Below, piece after piece: positions 46,236 through 55,993 of a DNA stretch of 56,298 nt (position 1 is its first letter; the number at the start of each line of letters is the position of its first letter). Where the stretch lies: NCBI GenBank assembly GCA_943787725.1, contig CALSNM010000023.1, positions 1-56,298 on the forward strand. Reading direction: 5' to 3'. Source of the DNA: an uncultured Flavobacteriales bacterium. GTDB lineage: Bacteria > Bacteroidota > Bacteroidia > Flavobacteriales_D > Parvicellaceae. A program made the translations under genes and the position numbers. The notes below the pieces were generated by a model. That model was not told where the DNA came from. It did not search any database and was given only the letters and a program-made list of their open reading frames with translations.

Positions 46236-47996
46236 TTACTTTTTGTACTGAATATCGAACAGCTTCTTATAAGCTCCATCGAGACTCAATAATTCTTGAT
46301 GTGAACCGGATTCTATGATCTCTCCTTGTTCCATGACAATAATCTTATCCGATTTACTAATAGTGGATAGCCGGTGCGCTATAATAATAGAAGTTCTACC
46401 TTCGGTTAATTTTTCAATTGCTACTTGAATCAATTCTTCTGATTCGGTATCTATTGAAGAGGTAGCTTCATCTAAAATTAAAATACTCGGATTGTAAACA
46501 TAGGCTCTAATAAAAGAAATCAATTGGCGTTGACCGACTGACAACATGCCTCCCCTCTCTCCTACCACAAAATTGTAATTATCGGGTAACGACATAATAA
46601 ATTCATGCGCGCCAACTTGCTTCGCTGCTTCAATTACTTTTTCTCTCGAAATGGAATCATCACCAAGGGTAATGTTATTTAATACAGTATCTGAATACAA
46701 AAAAACATCTTGTAAAACCACAGCTACATTGTTACGAATTAAGTCAATATCAATATCCCTTAGTTCATCTCCGTCAACTATTATTTCTCCTTTTTGATAT
46801 TCATAAAACCTACTTAATAGGTTTATAATAGACGACTTACCAGCTCCAGTTGCACCAACAAACGCTATAGTTTCTCCTGGAGAAAGTGAGAAATTAATAC
46901 CTTTTAGAACAAAGGTGGGCTCATTGTAGGCAAACCAAACATCTTTAAAAGCTATATCTCCTTTAAACTCCTTACTCACAACCTCACCATTATTCTCAAT
47001 TTGCTCCTTTGTGTCAAGCACCTTAAACACACGAGAACTACCAACCATGCCCATTTGCAACACATTAAAACGATCTGCAAGCAGGCGGATAGGTCTATAC
47101 ATCATATTTATAAAAAGCATGAACATTGTAAGTTGAGCAGCTAAATCACTTCCCTTTACACCTTCATTATCCAGCTGCATCATTGTGTAAATAATTAACA
47201 ATGCCAATGATAATGAACTTAATATATCAACAATTGGCATAAATATAGAATATGCCCAAACCGACTTAATATGAGCTTTTTTGTGCTTTTCATTAATCTT
47301 TTTAAACTTTTCAGATTCTATTTCCTCCCTTCCAAAAATCTTGACAATATTAATTCCGGTAAGATGTTCTTGAACAAATGTATTCAAGCGAGATACTTGC
47401 GTTCGCGCTTCCTGAAAAGCTTTTTTTATTGCCTTTTTAAAAATATTAGCAGCAACCAATAAAATAGGAATTGGAATGATAACCATTAATGCTAATTCCC
47501 AATTTATTACAAACATGCAAACCAATACCCCAGCAAGCTTTAACAAATCACCAAAGATGGTCAGCAATCCTTGAGAAAAAACATCTGCTACGGTTTCAAT
47601 ATCGCTAACAGCTCTGGTTACCAGCATCCCAATTGGATGCGTATCAAAATACTTGAGTCGCAATCGGGTAATATGTGAAAATAACTCTACACGTAAATCT
47701 TTTATTACATTCTGACCAATTATGTGTCCTACATAAGTATGAAAAAACTGTCCTATTGCCTCTGACATTAATAATCCAATGAGAACAAAAGTCCAATATA
47801 AAAGTCCTGCGGCATCCGGGTTTTCGATACAAGAACCCACCATAAACCCAAAAATGATAGGACGAATAGAAGTAACAACAGCCAAAATGAAGGTCAGTGC
47901 TAATGCACCCACCATTAACATTCTATACGGTCGTGCATAGCCCATTATTCTTGCGAACAATTTACTATCCCACGCTTTTCCGGTTACTTCACTCAT
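46236..47996 (-). CDS. ABC exporter, fused permease and ATPase (MsbA/ABCB-like)
   Basis: 586 residues: six membrane helices (about 25-310) and a C-terminal ATPase. Walker A is GATGAGKS, signature LSVGQ, Walker B SILILDEATSS, and the H-loop is IIAHRLST. The fused half-transporter works as a homodimer, exporting lipids or drugs. A role in lipid A-core flipping (MsbA) is possible but the sequence cannot separate it from multidrug exporters. It is transcribed toward the TetR gene, with no base between the two stops. Confidence 0.87.
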   Translation of the reverse strand: MSEVTGKAWDSKLFARIMGYARPYRMLMVGALALTFILAVVTSIRPIIFGFMVGSCIENPDAAGLLYWTFVLIGLLMSEAIGQFFHTYVGHIIGQNVIKDLRVELFSHITRLRLKYFDTHPIGMLVTRAVSDIETVADVFSQGLLTIFGDLLKLAGVLVCMFVINWELALMVIIPIPILLVAANIFKKAIKKAFQEARTQVSRLNTFVQEHLTGINIVKIFGREEIESEKFKKINEKHKKAHIKSVWAYSIFMPIVDILSSLSLALLIIYTMMQLDNEGVKGSDLAAQLTMFMLFINMMYRPIRLLADRFNVLQMGMVGSSRVFKVLDTKEQIENNGEVVSKEFKGDIAFKDVWFAYNEPTFVLKGINFSLSPGETIAFVGATGAGKSSIINLLSRFYEYQKGEIIVDGDELRDIDIDLIRNNVAVVLQDVFLYSDTVLNNITLGDDSISREKVIEAAKQVGAHEFIMSLPDNYNFVVGERGGMLSVGQRQLISFIRAYVYNPSILILDEATSSIDTESEELIQVAIEKLTEGRTSIIIAHRLSTISKSDKIIVMEQGEIIESGSHQELLSLDGAYKKLFDIQYKK

Positions 47997-48081
47997 TGGT
48001 TTATTCCTATTGCCTCACAAAAGTACATTATTTAGACTGAATCAAATTGATTCGGCTAGCACTAATTATGAAAATATAATC

Positions 48082-48089
48082 TATCTTTG
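48082..48089 (+). promoter_or_regulatory. -7 element of the small membrane-protein gene
   Basis: TATCTTTG, exact consensus, only 4 bases before the ATG at 48094. If the start of transcription is about 7 bases downstream, the mRNA would be essentially leaderless. Confidence 0.4.
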
Positions 48090-48093
48090 CTGC

Positions 48094-48285
48094 ATGAAAT
48101 TAGTACTATTATCTATAGGTTTATTAGCTTTAGGAGTCTTAGGAATTTCCATAAAAATATGGGCTAAAAAAGACGGTGAATTTGCAGGAACTTGTGCGAG
48201 CAACAACCCCCTATTAAAGCAAGAAGGAGAATCTTGCAGTGTATGTGGTGCTCGCCCAGACGAAATGTGTAAGGAAGATAAATAA
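48094..48285 (+). CDS. Small membrane-anchored protein with Cys motif (63 residues)
   Basis: 63 residues: an N-terminal membrane helix (LVLLSIGLLALGVLGISIKIW), then a short soluble tail with four Cys, including CSVCG and MCKED. I choose 48094 because the helix starts right there and a promoter -7 abuts it. The Cys arrangement (C..CxxC..C) could hold a metal or an iron-sulphur cluster. I recognise the type as a conserved Bacteroidota small membrane protein, without known function. Confidence 0.62.
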   Translation: MKLVLLSIGLLALGVLGISIKIWAKKDGEFAGTCASNNPLLKQEGESCSVCGARPDEMCKEDK

Positions 48286-48391
48286 TTCTTTCATCCTTTG
48301 CTATTCGAGACTTTTTACTTCCAATACCTTATCATCTTGATAAGTTTTATTAAAAACTGATAATTATGCGTTAACCGAAGCTTATTAGGTT

Positions 48392-48399
48392 TATCTTTG
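48392..48399 (+). promoter_or_regulatory. -7 element of the desaturase gene
   Basis: TATCTTTG, exact consensus, 27 bases before the ATG at 48427. A TTA at 48371 with 18-base spacing is the only -33 candidate. Confidence 0.42.
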
Positions 48400-48426
48400 C
48401 ACCAGATATTAAAAACATACAGGATT

Positions 48427-49545
48427 ATGAGTGTGCCAGTTGTTAAGTTTAATGTAAAAGATCAAACGGAGTTCTTCAAAGAATTACGAAAGAGAGTTAA
48501 CAAGTATTTTAAAGACAATAACATTTCTCGATATGCAAATTTCAACATGAAATTTAAATCAGCATTTATGATCTGTCTATACTTTGCCCCATTGGTCTTA
48601 ATGCTGACTGGTATTGTTGCAAACGTTTGGTTGGTTTTATTAATGTGGGTATTAATGGGGTTTGGAATGTCAGGTATTGGCTTATCAATTATGCATGACG
48701 CCAACCATGGCTCTTATTCAAAGAACCAAAAAGTAAATAACGCAATGGGGTGGTTAATCCATTTTATTGGAGGATACAAAGAAAATTGGAAAATTCAACA
48801 CAACGTTCTTCACCATTCTTTTACGAATATAGAGGGGTTTGATGAAGATATTGAAATCGGAATAATGCGCTTCAGTCCTACTCAAAAAAGGAGAATGCTG
48901 CATCGTTTTCAAATATTTTATGCACCATTTTTATATGGATTGATGACAGTTTATTGGTGCAGTGCTAAGGATTTCATTCAATTATTTCGCTACAATAAAA
49001 AAGACTTGTTAAAAGGACAAGGGCTTACCCTAGCAAAAGGGTTTTTTCAGATTCTAGTGAATAAAATTTGGTATTTTGCTTTGTTACTTGTACTGCCCTC
49101 CTTATTGGTTGATTTACCTTGGTGGCAGTCTTTTGTTGGATTTGGAATTATGCATTTTATTTGTGGGTTAATTCTTTCTTTCGTATTTCAACCCGCTCAC
49201 GTCATTGAAGATACGCAGTTTTACGATGTAGATGAGAATGGGTCTGTAGATAACAATTGGGCCATACATCAAATTAAAACTACTGCAAATTTTGCGAATG
49301 GCAGTTACTTTTTTTCGTGGTTTATTGGTGGTCTAAATTTCCAAATTGAACATCATTTGTTTCCAAATATTTGCCATATTCATTACAAGAAGCTTTCCAA
49401 AATAGTTCAGGAAACAACGAAGGAATTCGACTTACCTTACCACCAGCATAAAACATTTTTTGGAGCTATTAAAAGCCACTTGATTTTGTTGAATCAGCTC
49501 GGCACGGGAAAATATGAACGTAATCTAGCCAACAATAAAGGCTAA
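48427..49545 (+). CDS. Membrane fatty acid (acyl-CoA/acyl-lipid) desaturase
   Basis: 372 residues from the ATG at 48427, just downstream of a promoter -7. It inserts double bonds into fatty acyl chains in the membrane with a di-iron centre. The three histidine boxes are HDANHG (90-95), HNVLHH (125-130) and QIEHHLFP near residue 305. Q replacing H in the last box is typical of front-end (delta-5/delta-6 type) and related desaturases. No cytochrome b5 domain is fused. Regiospecificity is not predictable from sequence. It likely tunes membrane fluidity. Confidence 0.87.
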   Translation: MSVPVVKFNVKDQTEFFKELRKRVNKYFKDNNISRYANFNMKFKSAFMICLYFAPLVLMLTGIVANVWLVLLMWVLMGFGMSGIGLSIMHDANHGSYSKNQKVNNAMGWLIHFIGGYKENWKIQHNVLHHSFTNIEGFDEDIEIGIMRFSPTQKRRMLHRFQIFYAPFLYGLMTVYWCSAKDFIQLFRYNKKDLLKGQGLTLAKGFFQILVNKIWYFALLLVLPSLLVDLPWWQSFVGFGIMHFICGLILSFVFQPAHVIEDTQFYDVDENGSVDNNWAIHQIKTTANFANGSYFFSWFIGGLNFQIEHHLFPNICHIHYKKLSKIVQETTKEFDLPYHQHKTFFGAIKSHLILLNQLGTGKYERNLANNKG

Positions 49546-49619
49546 GAAAACCCATAATCCGACCTAAGGTTTCTGCTATTTCTCAATGCATTGAGACACA
49601 AATTTGCCTTATGATTTGA

Positions 49620-50891
49620 TTATTTCAAAACCCTATTTTTATCTAATATCCTCAGCTTAATCAATGCTTCTAACTCCGTTTTCAAAGGTTGATTAATGAC
49701 CCCTAATTCTAACAATAGCTCATTTGAAGCTTCTAAAACCGATACTTGTTTATGGAAATTATCACGTGAAAAATGGACATATTTCATAATCCAAAAAGCA
49801 TCAAACACCTTAAAAAACCGGGTAATAAATGCCTTATCAGAATTTGCATTTTTTGCGATTTCATCTATTTTTAGACGAAGCTCTTTTTCTTCAATAAATT
49901 GATTAATCAAACCACATAACTTACTGGCATTTAAGTTTTTATCACTAATTAAAACCTCGTAAACAAACGCTTTAAGTTCTGTAAATATTCTAAAATTATA
50001 GGTCTGTACCCCTACCTGGTTTGAACTTACAATTTCACCAACCGCCTTACCGGTTCCAAACGGAACTCGATCCGACACTCTTGGAGAGGGTATTACTGTT
50101 GTGGTATTTAATTCTGTGAAATTACCCAATTGAATAATCTTATTCAAAAAGTAAAAATCCTCCCCCGCTTTTCGTTTATTCATTCCACCTTGTTTCGCAT
50201 ATGCCGCAGCGCGAACTGCCATGCTCGAACCTATCGTATGAAACACAAATGGAAGCCCGGTATATTGCTGTGCATTTTTATAATAGCGCAAATGCAATTC
50301 GTATAACATAATTGCATTATATTCTTCAAATGTATGACAATTTCCCTCCAAAGGATGCTCAAAGTGAATGGAACAACCAGGAGTTTTTGGATGCTTTTTA
50401 AAATGGGATATAATTGCTTCAAAATAATTTGATTCACACAAACTATCCGCATCAAAACAAACAATAATACCGTCTTTATTAATCTTCGAGAATCGATTTA
50501 ACGCTTCGTCCATTCCAATTTTCCGAGCCAATCCTACCCCCGCTTTTTTAGGAGGCATATCAAATACTTCTATTGTATTAAAAGTAATAGACTCGCAGCT
50601 ATTCTCTAACGAAAATCGATTTGCTTGAACTACAGTTGTCTCGTTTTGTTTAACAATATCACTATCTGTGTTCACTCCATGATTGATTACAGTAATAACT
50701 TCTACAGAAACACCTATTGGAACAAAAGCTTCCTTGAGCGAATGCAAACTCTCCAGTAAATCAGGCTCATTATGTGAGGGAATAACAACAATCAATTCCA
50801 AATTAGAAGGAACGGGGCTATTCAATTCTATTTCTCGATGATTGAATCGATCAAAATAAACTGCAGCAACAGAACGCATCTCTTTAGCCAT
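49620..50891 (-). CDS. Glycosyltransferase family 2 protein
   Basis: 423 residues. The GT-A fold starts with LELIVVIPSHNEPDLLESLHSL (about 31-52) and has the metal-binding FDADS near residue 145. A later AGEDFYFLNKIIQLG matches the ED motif of the catalytic base in GT2 enzymes. The last 130 or so residues are helical and of unknown role. No membrane helix is visible, so it is probably cytoplasmic or peripheral. Donor and acceptor are unknown. Nine bases separate it from pdxH upstream, suggesting co-transcription. Confidence 0.8.
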   Translation of the reverse strand: MAKEMRSVAAVYFDRFNHREIELNSPVPSNLELIVVIPSHNEPDLLESLHSLKEAFVPIGVSVEVITVINHGVNTDSDIVKQNETTVVQANRFSLENSCESITFNTIEVFDMPPKKAGVGLARKIGMDEALNRFSKINKDGIIVCFDADSLCESNYFEAIISHFKKHPKTPGCSIHFEHPLEGNCHTFEEYNAIMLYELHLRYYKNAQQYTGLPFVFHTIGSSMAVRAAAYAKQGGMNKRKAGEDFYFLNKIIQLGNFTELNTTTVIPSPRVSDRVPFGTGKAVGEIVSSNQVGVQTYNFRIFTELKAFVYEVLISDKNLNASKLCGLINQFIEEKELRLKIDEIAKNANSDKAFITRFFKVFDAFWIMKYVHFSRDNFHKQVSVLEASNELLLELGVINQPLKTELEALIKLRILDKNRVLK

Positions 50892-50900
50892 TCTCTAGTA

Positions 50901-51557
50901 TCAAGGAGATAATCGTCTTAATTTCCATTCTGCACCTTCTTTGTTGTAGACAATTCTATCGTGCAAACGACTTGCCCTGCCCTGCCAGAACTCTATCTTG
51001 GTTGGCTTTAAAACATATCCGCCCCAATGTTTAGGCCGATCAACCTCAATATCTTTAAAACGCGCTGTATATTTCAATACATGCTGTTCCAATTCTTCTC
51101 TAGTGGTCAAAACATCACTTTGGGCAGACGCCCAAGCTCCTATTTGGCTTTTTTTAGGACGAGCAGCAAAGTATTTATCCGACACCTCTTCCGAAACTTT
51201 AACCACATCACCTTCTATCCTAATTTGCCTCTCAAGTTCTCCCCAATGTAAATTAAGAGCTGCTTTCGGTGTCGAAAGTAACTCCTTTCCTTTTTGACTT
51301 AAGTAATTTGTATAAAAAACAAATCCATCATCCAGAATATCGCGCATGTAGACAATACGAGAAGAGGGTTGATTATTTAACCCCACAGTTGAGAGACACA
51401 TTGCATAAGGATCTAGGATTTTAGAATTAACTGCCTCTTCAAACCAAACCGCATATTGTTTAAAAGGATTATTATCAACTGAACCCTCAGTTAAAGGCCT
51501 CTCAGCAAAATCTCTTCGAACCTGATTCATATAATTCTTAATTTCCTCTAAACTCAT
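50901..51557 (-). CDS. pdxH: Pyridoxamine 5'-phosphate oxidase
   Basis: 218 residues, normal length. It oxidises pyridoxine/pyridoxamine 5'-phosphate to pyridoxal 5'-phosphate with FMN in the cytoplasm, the last step of vitamin B6 synthesis and salvage. Visible motifs: PSSRIVYMRDI and FVFYTNYLSQKGKEL (FMN and substrate binding), LHWGELERQIRIEG, ASAQSDVL, and the C-terminal signature EFWQGRASRLHDRIVY with the conserved RLHDR. The last residues, WKLRRLSP, are typical. Confidence 0.95.
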   Translation of the reverse strand: MSLEEIKNYMNQVRRDFAERPLTEGSVDNNPFKQYAVWFEEAVNSKILDPYAMCLSTVGLNNQPSSRIVYMRDILDDGFVFYTNYLSQKGKELLSTPKAALNLHWGELERQIRIEGDVVKVSEEVSDKYFAARPKKSQIGAWASAQSDVLTTREELEQHVLKYTARFKDIEVDRPKHWGGYVLKPTKIEFWQGRASRLHDRIVYNKEGAEWKLRRLSP

Positions 51558-51578
51558 ATTAATGTTTTGTTAAATAAA

Positions 51579-51615
51579 AAAAGACCTTACAAAGGTACTA
51601 TTTGTAAGGTCTTTT
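51579..51615 (-). terminator. Strong terminator between the YARHG lipoprotein gene and pdxH
   Basis: AAAAGACCTTACAAA (51579-51593), seven-base loop, TTTGTAAGGTCTTTT (51601-51615). It lies 24 bases after the lipoprotein stop on the minus strand and is symmetrical enough to work both ways. Confidence 0.85.
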
Positions 51616-51638
51616 ATCTAATCTATTTATAATATTTC

Positions 51639-52469
51639 CTATCTACCGTAATCATTATAATACTCATCATAATACATTTCATACTCGTAAATAAGCTCAA
51701 TATTGGTTACTTCGACATCCGTCAGCTTTTCTCTAACATCTACATCTAAAGGCATATACCAATCTTTTGCTTCAAAATGAAAACGCCATTCTTTGTTACT
51801 AAAGCTATAACCATGTCTAGCATAAATTTCGTTTCTCATTTCAGACAATTCTTCACCTGTCATGTTTTCGACGTCGTCATACGTCAATTCTCTTGTAGAT
51901 GCTTCTGGGTAATCCCCAACAGTACTGTCATAACTATAAACTCTTTTCGACAAATTATACTCTTTCGGGTCGGTTACACCTTCATCAAACGGAGACCATT
52001 TTCCGCTTAACGATTGTCCCGTAATATCAATTTGAAATTCAAAATGTCCATCATATTTATCATCCCCAGGTTCCTTCATATCAAAAACCAAAACATCATC
52101 TTCCTTTTTTACGCTTCCTTCAATCTTTCTAAAATTACCTGCACACACACTATATCCATGAGCTATTCCATCAACGATTTCGTATAGAGAGATATTAATT
52201 ACATTACCTCCAAATGCACCTACCCAATAACCTAATTCTCCAAACTCTCCAGTACTAGATAACAAGTGTTCATCAATAAATTCCTGGGTTTCCGATTTAG
52301 CTCCTCCTTGGGTACGAGGGTCCATCACTTCAGGTTTTGCATCAGTAGTTTCCACAGCTATTTCTGCTTTAACATCTTTTGAATTCGATTCTTTAGGTTC
52401 TTCCTTAGTTTCTGAACCACAGGCTATTGCTATAAATAGAATTGAAAGGTAAATAAGGGTTTTCTTCAT
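51639..52469 (-). CDS. YARHG domain lipoprotein
   Basis: 276 residues. The lipoprotein signal peptide has Cys17 in FIAIACGS. A Lys/Glu-rich linker (about 20-60) and a beta domain (about 65-180; GYWVGAFGGNVINISLYEI) follow, then a YARHG domain (about 195-250) with MRNEIYARHGYSF. YARHG is an extracellular domain of unknown function. The C-terminus is a Tyr/Asp/Glu-rich tail. It is a likely outer- or inner-membrane-anchored periplasmic protein with its own terminator. Confidence 0.83.
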   Translation of the reverse strand: MKKTLIYLSILFIAIACGSETKEEPKESNSKDVKAEIAVETTDAKPEVMDPRTQGGAKSETQEFIDEHLLSSTGEFGELGYWVGAFGGNVINISLYEIVDGIAHGYSVCAGNFRKIEGSVKKEDDVLVFDMKEPGDDKYDGHFEFQIDITGQSLSGKWSPFDEGVTDPKEYNLSKRVYSYDSTVGDYPEASTRELTYDDVENMTGEELSEMRNEIYARHGYSFSNKEWRFHFEAKDWYMPLDVDVREKLTDVEVTNIELIYEYEMYYDEYYNDYGR

Positions 52470-52505
52470 TTTTATTTTGTTTAATTTTACGGGAAATTAC
52501 AATTT

Positions 52506-53174
52506 TTGAATTTAACCATCATTAGGAATATCGTTTTAATTGCTTTGCTTGGTTTTTTCTGTGTACTAATGGTAAACCTCTCATTACCATACATTCACTT
52601 AGACACTAACGTAGCTTTTCTGAGAATTAAACAATGGGTATTCCGTCGGTACGACAGTTCAATTTCTACTATCTGGATTGTTGCTTTTTTCACACATGTA
52701 GCAACAAGCATATTTGCTGTTATAGCAGGTTTTACGCAATTCTTTAAGGCTTTTCTTTACAAAAGAACCCATAGGTTAATGGGTAAACTTTATGTCTTTT
52801 CAGTCCTGCTTTTTACAGCAACTTCCGGATTGATAATGAGCTTTTTTGCTAATGGAGGATGGACTTCGGTAATGGCGTTTACATTACTTTCTGTTCTCTG
52901 GTGGTTCTCCACCTATAAAGCATTTAGGTGCGTTATAAACAAACAATATGATCAACATGGTAAATGGATGATAAGAAGTTATGCACTTACTTTATCTGCC
53001 ATTACATTACGTTTATGGAAATACGCTTATGCAAACTACATAGATCCAGACATGGAATTCTTACACCCTATGGACCTATACAGAGTGGTGGCTTGGGTAG
53101 GCTGGGTTCCTAACCTACTATTTGCAGAATTTTTAATTAAAAAGAAAATTCATCTAAGAATGCTTAAAAAGTAA
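52506..53174 (+). CDS. DUF2306 family membrane protein
   Basis: 222 residues with five to six hydrophobic segments and a TTG start (no in-frame ATG precedes the first helix). The DUF2306 pattern is visible: FTHVATSIFAVIAGFTQFFKAF, KRTHRLMGKLYVFSV, QHGKWMIRSYALTLSAITLRLW and the final helix WVGWVPNLLFAEFLI. The conserved His and Arg within membrane segments hint at a redox or proton role, but the function is unknown. It is divergent from the YARHG gene with a 36-base gap. Confidence 0.78.
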   Translation: MNLTIIRNIVLIALLGFFCVLMVNLSLPYIHLDTNVAFLRIKQWVFRRYDSSISTIWIVAFFTHVATSIFAVIAGFTQFFKAFLYKRTHRLMGKLYVFSVLLFTATSGLIMSFFANGGWTSVMAFTLLSVLWWFSTYKAFRCVINKQYDQHGKWMIRSYALTLSAITLRLWKYAYANYIDPDMEFLHPMDLYRVVAWVGWVPNLLFAEFLIKKKIHLRMLKK

Positions 53175-54071
53175 CTACCTCTTGAACACAGGTTCCGTTA
53201 TTTTTAAGACAACGCTACTACCATCTTTTTTTGCGCCAATTAACACAGATGGCTGTTTCGCAGTAAAAGCAAATTTTTCTGCTTTAAATTCAAATCTATA
53301 TCCTTCATTTTTGACAAATTCCTTATCATATTTTGCTGATTTTGCAAAACCTTCCGGCACTCTTTCTTGAATAACCTTAATCATTGATTCTTGCAAGGCA
53401 TTGGCTAGTAAAGCGTCATTATTTGTATTAAATTCAACTTGGAATTCATAAATATTATCTCCGTCTACAAAAACTTGTTGCCCTTTTCCGGCTTTAAATT
53501 TCACCTTAACACCGAAAACACTTCCTTGCTTAGCACCGTCTATCGTATTTGCAAAACTTCCTTTTTTACTATCGGTTAAAATGGATTGAAAGACGGAATC
53601 AAAATCTTCCATCACAGACTTTATAAGCAACGCTCTTTCTCTAGCATCTTGCTTTTTCTGCTGATCACCTATTTTAACGATTAAACCATCCAGTTTTGCA
53701 CGAAATATTTGCTTATCACTATCCGACCACTTAACTAAATCAGTATCTTTTAAAATAGTATAGACATTTGATAATGCCAAACTTTGATCGGATAGGTTCT
53801 CCGTATTAACAAGCATAGCTTTTAGCATTTTCACCTCATATACCTTAGAAATAAATTCCACGGTCAATTCAGATACTTGTTTAACAGTAGAAGCGGTTTT
53901 ACAATTGGACACCCAATTTTTTTTTTGCTTTTTCCAAGCCTTAACAAATTCTTTATTAGAAACATTTGATTCCAGTTCTTCGAGCATTCCTGCATACTGC
54001 TGTATCAATCCTTGTGCATTTCCTCCCAATGCGAATAAAGAAACGAGTAATACTAAAAATATTCTTTTCAT
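53175..54071 (-). CDS. Secreted protein of unknown function
   Basis: 298 residues with a signal peptide (ends GGNAQG). I do not recognise a family. The N-terminal half is helical with many Lys/Glu (about 20-160), possibly coiled coil. The C-terminal half is beta-rich (VFGVKVKFKAGKGQQVFVDGDNIYEFQVEF). It lies tail-to-tail with the DUF2306 gene, the two stops abutting. It is likely periplasmic. Confidence 0.65.
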   Translation of the reverse strand: MKRIFLVLLVSLFALGGNAQGLIQQYAGMLEELESNVSNKEFVKAWKKQKKNWVSNCKTASTVKQVSELTVEFISKVYEVKMLKAMLVNTENLSDQSLALSNVYTILKDTDLVKWSDSDKQIFRAKLDGLIVKIGDQQKKQDARERALLIKSVMEDFDSVFQSILTDSKKGSFANTIDGAKQGSVFGVKVKFKAGKGQQVFVDGDNIYEFQVEFNTNNDALLANALQESMIKVIQERVPEGFAKSAKYDKEFVKNEGYRFEFKAEKFAFTAKQPSVLIGAKKDGSSVVLKITEPVFKR

Positions 54072-54383
54072 GACCCTAAATTAATAAATTTCACCATATA
54101 TGATAACCTTACCCAGTTTTTTAAAAAACCTTTACAAACTCTATACCACCTGTAATTATTACTATAACCTTCCTATCTTCATTGATTTCCACTGATACTA
54201 ATAATTCCGTTTTAAATGATGAAATCTAGTATCTATGAAAATAAATTATTCGGGATAATAATGATGAAACCTCCATAAATACTTATCATTTTCATAGTTT
54301 TATACTGAATTTGCAATAGCATTTCCTATTGCCAGATAACAATGAATATAATTCATTCATTTACAAACTAATAAGGAATTAAA
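54072..54383. other. 312-base divergent intergenic region
   Basis: I see no gene, strong hairpin or palindrome here. It must carry the promoters of the unknown secreted protein (minus) and the MBL-fold gene (plus), but no close TTTG-N20-TAnnTTTG match stands out. A purine stretch, aaggaa, 8-10 bases before the MBL start is one of the few Shine-Dalgarno-like sites in the window. Confidence 0.4.
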
Positions 54384-55238
54384 ATGAAACTATATCCAAT
54401 AGAAACAGGTAATTTTAAATTAGACGGAGGGGCCATGTTTGGTGTGGTTCCAAAATCTTTATGGGAACGAACCAACCCTGCTGATAGCAACAACATGTGC
54501 AATTGGAGTATGCGCAGTATGTTGGTGGAAGATGGAAACCGTTTGATGCTAATTGATACTGGAATTGGGAATAAGCAGAGTGATAAATTTTTTAGTCATT
54601 ATCACTTACATGGAGACCATAATTTAAAAAAATCTTTAAACAAACTTGATTTTGGCATAGATGATATTACAGATGTCTTTTTAACACATTTGCATTTCGA
54701 CCATTGCGGTGGTAGTGTTGAATGGAAAGATAGCGATAATAAGCAATTACAACCTGTCTTTAAAAATGCGAAGTATTGGAGTAACGACAAGCATTGGAAA
54801 TGGGCAACAGAACCAAATCCTAGAGAAAAAGCTTCTTTTTTAGCCGAAAACATTCTACCCATTAAAGAAAGTGGGCAACTTGATTTCGTAAAAAGAACCG
54901 ATAGGATTACTAAAAATGTATTTGAAGGGATGGATATCTTTTTTGCTGATGGGCACACGGAAAGTCAAATGATCCCTATGATAAAGTACAAAGGAAAAAC
55001 TGTAGTATTTATGGCAGATTTACTTCCGAGTGTTGGCCACTTACCGCTACCTTATGTTATGGGCTATGACACCCGTCCGCTGCTTACAATGGATGAAAAA
55101 TTACAATTTTTAAATTTAGCAGCAGATGAGGAATTCATTCTTTTTCTAGAGCATGACAGTATAAATGAATGTTGTACTGTACAACATACAGAAAAAGGAG
55201 TAAGACTAAAGGAAACATTGAAATTGTCAGACTTATAA
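54384..55238 (+). CDS. MBL-fold metallo-hydrolase
   Basis: 284 residues. The metallo-beta-lactamase fold has the zinc-binding motif HLHFDH (102-107) after LMLIDTGIG (55-62). Further ligands are expected in FFADGHTESQMIP and FLEHD, with FMADLLPS supplying the bridging Asp. The architecture fits the lactonase-like / quinoprotein-relay-like hydrolases often annotated simply as MBL fold. The substrate is unknown. A Shine-Dalgarno-like aaggaa precedes the ATG. A small hairpin, TCAGTAA/TTACTGA at 55242-55259, follows the stop. Confidence 0.85.
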   Translation: MKLYPIETGNFKLDGGAMFGVVPKSLWERTNPADSNNMCNWSMRSMLVEDGNRLMLIDTGIGNKQSDKFFSHYHLHGDHNLKKSLNKLDFGIDDITDVFLTHLHFDHCGGSVEWKDSDNKQLQPVFKNAKYWSNDKHWKWATEPNPREKASFLAENILPIKESGQLDFVKRTDRITKNVFEGMDIFFADGHTESQMIPMIKYKGKTVVFMADLLPSVGHLPLPYVMGYDTRPLLTMDEKLQFLNLAADEEFILFLEHDSINECCTVQHTEKGVRLKETLKLSDL

Positions 55239-55264
55239 AAGTCAGTAATATTTTACTGAAACTG

Positions 55265-55295
55265 CTGTTTAAATTAATTTTAAGTAGTACTTTTG
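55265..55295 (+). promoter_or_regulatory. Probable promoter of the peroxiredoxin gene
   Basis: TACTTTTG at 55288-55295 is an exact TAnnTTTG match; CTG at 55265-55267, 20 bases upstream, is a poor -33. It gives a leader of about 35 bases. Confidence 0.42.
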
Positions 55296-55338
55296 TCCTC
55301 ACAAAATTTTTAACAAACAATTATTTAAATTATAAGAA

Positions 55339-55968
55339 ATGGGAGTATTAGTAGGAAGAAAAGCACCAGGATTTTCAGCGGCAGCTGTTACAAATGGTAA
55401 CGATATTGTAACAGATTTTACACTAGAGCAATTTAAGGGGAAATATGTAATTTTATTCTTTTATCCAAAAGATTTTACATTCGTATGTCCAACTGAATTA
55501 TTTGCATTTCAAGAAAAATTAGAAGAATTTAAGTCTAGAAATGTTGAAGTGATTGGTGTTTCAACAGATACTGAGCAATCCCACTGGGGTTGGTTGAACA
55601 TGGAAAAAAATGCGGGAGGTATCAAAGGTGTTACATACCCTTTGGTAGCTGACACGAACAAGACTATCTCAACAAACTATGATGTATTAGCTGGAGACTG
55701 GGACTACAACGAAGAAGGTGAAATGACAGCTATTGGTGAATTAATCGCTTACAGAGGTTTATTTTTAATAGACAAAGAAGGAACAGTGAGACACCAATTG
55801 GTTAACGATTTACCCTTAGGTAGAAATGTTAACGAAGCTATGAGAATGGTTGATGCACTTCAACATTTAGAAGAACATGGTGAAGTTTGCCCGGCTAACT
55901 GGGTGAAAGGTGCTGATGCTATGTCTGCTACTCATGAAGGAGTTGCTGACTACTTAAGTAATCACTAA
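55339..55968 (+). CDS. Peroxiredoxin, AhpC type (2-Cys)
   Basis: 209 residues. It reduces hydrogen peroxide and organic hydroperoxides in the cytoplasm. The peroxidatic Cys50 is in FYPKDFTFVCPTE and the resolving Cys184 in GEVCPANW, the typical 2-Cys layout of AhpC/Prx1 enzymes. WGWLN and RGLFLIDKEG are also typical. The in-frame start at 55339 gives a normal N-terminus. It is monocistronic between a promoter and a strong terminator. No AhpF reductase is adjacent, so it probably uses thioredoxin. Confidence 0.93.
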   Translation: MGVLVGRKAPGFSAAAVTNGNDIVTDFTLEQFKGKYVILFFYPKDFTFVCPTELFAFQEKLEEFKSRNVEVIGVSTDTEQSHWGWLNMEKNAGGIKGVTYPLVADTNKTISTNYDVLAGDWDYNEEGEMTAIGELIAYRGLFLIDKEGTVRHQLVNDLPLGRNVNEAMRMVDALQHLEEHGEVCPANWVKGADAMSATHEGVADYLSNH

Positions 55969-55993
55969 GTAATTTTAAAATATTCTAAAATAA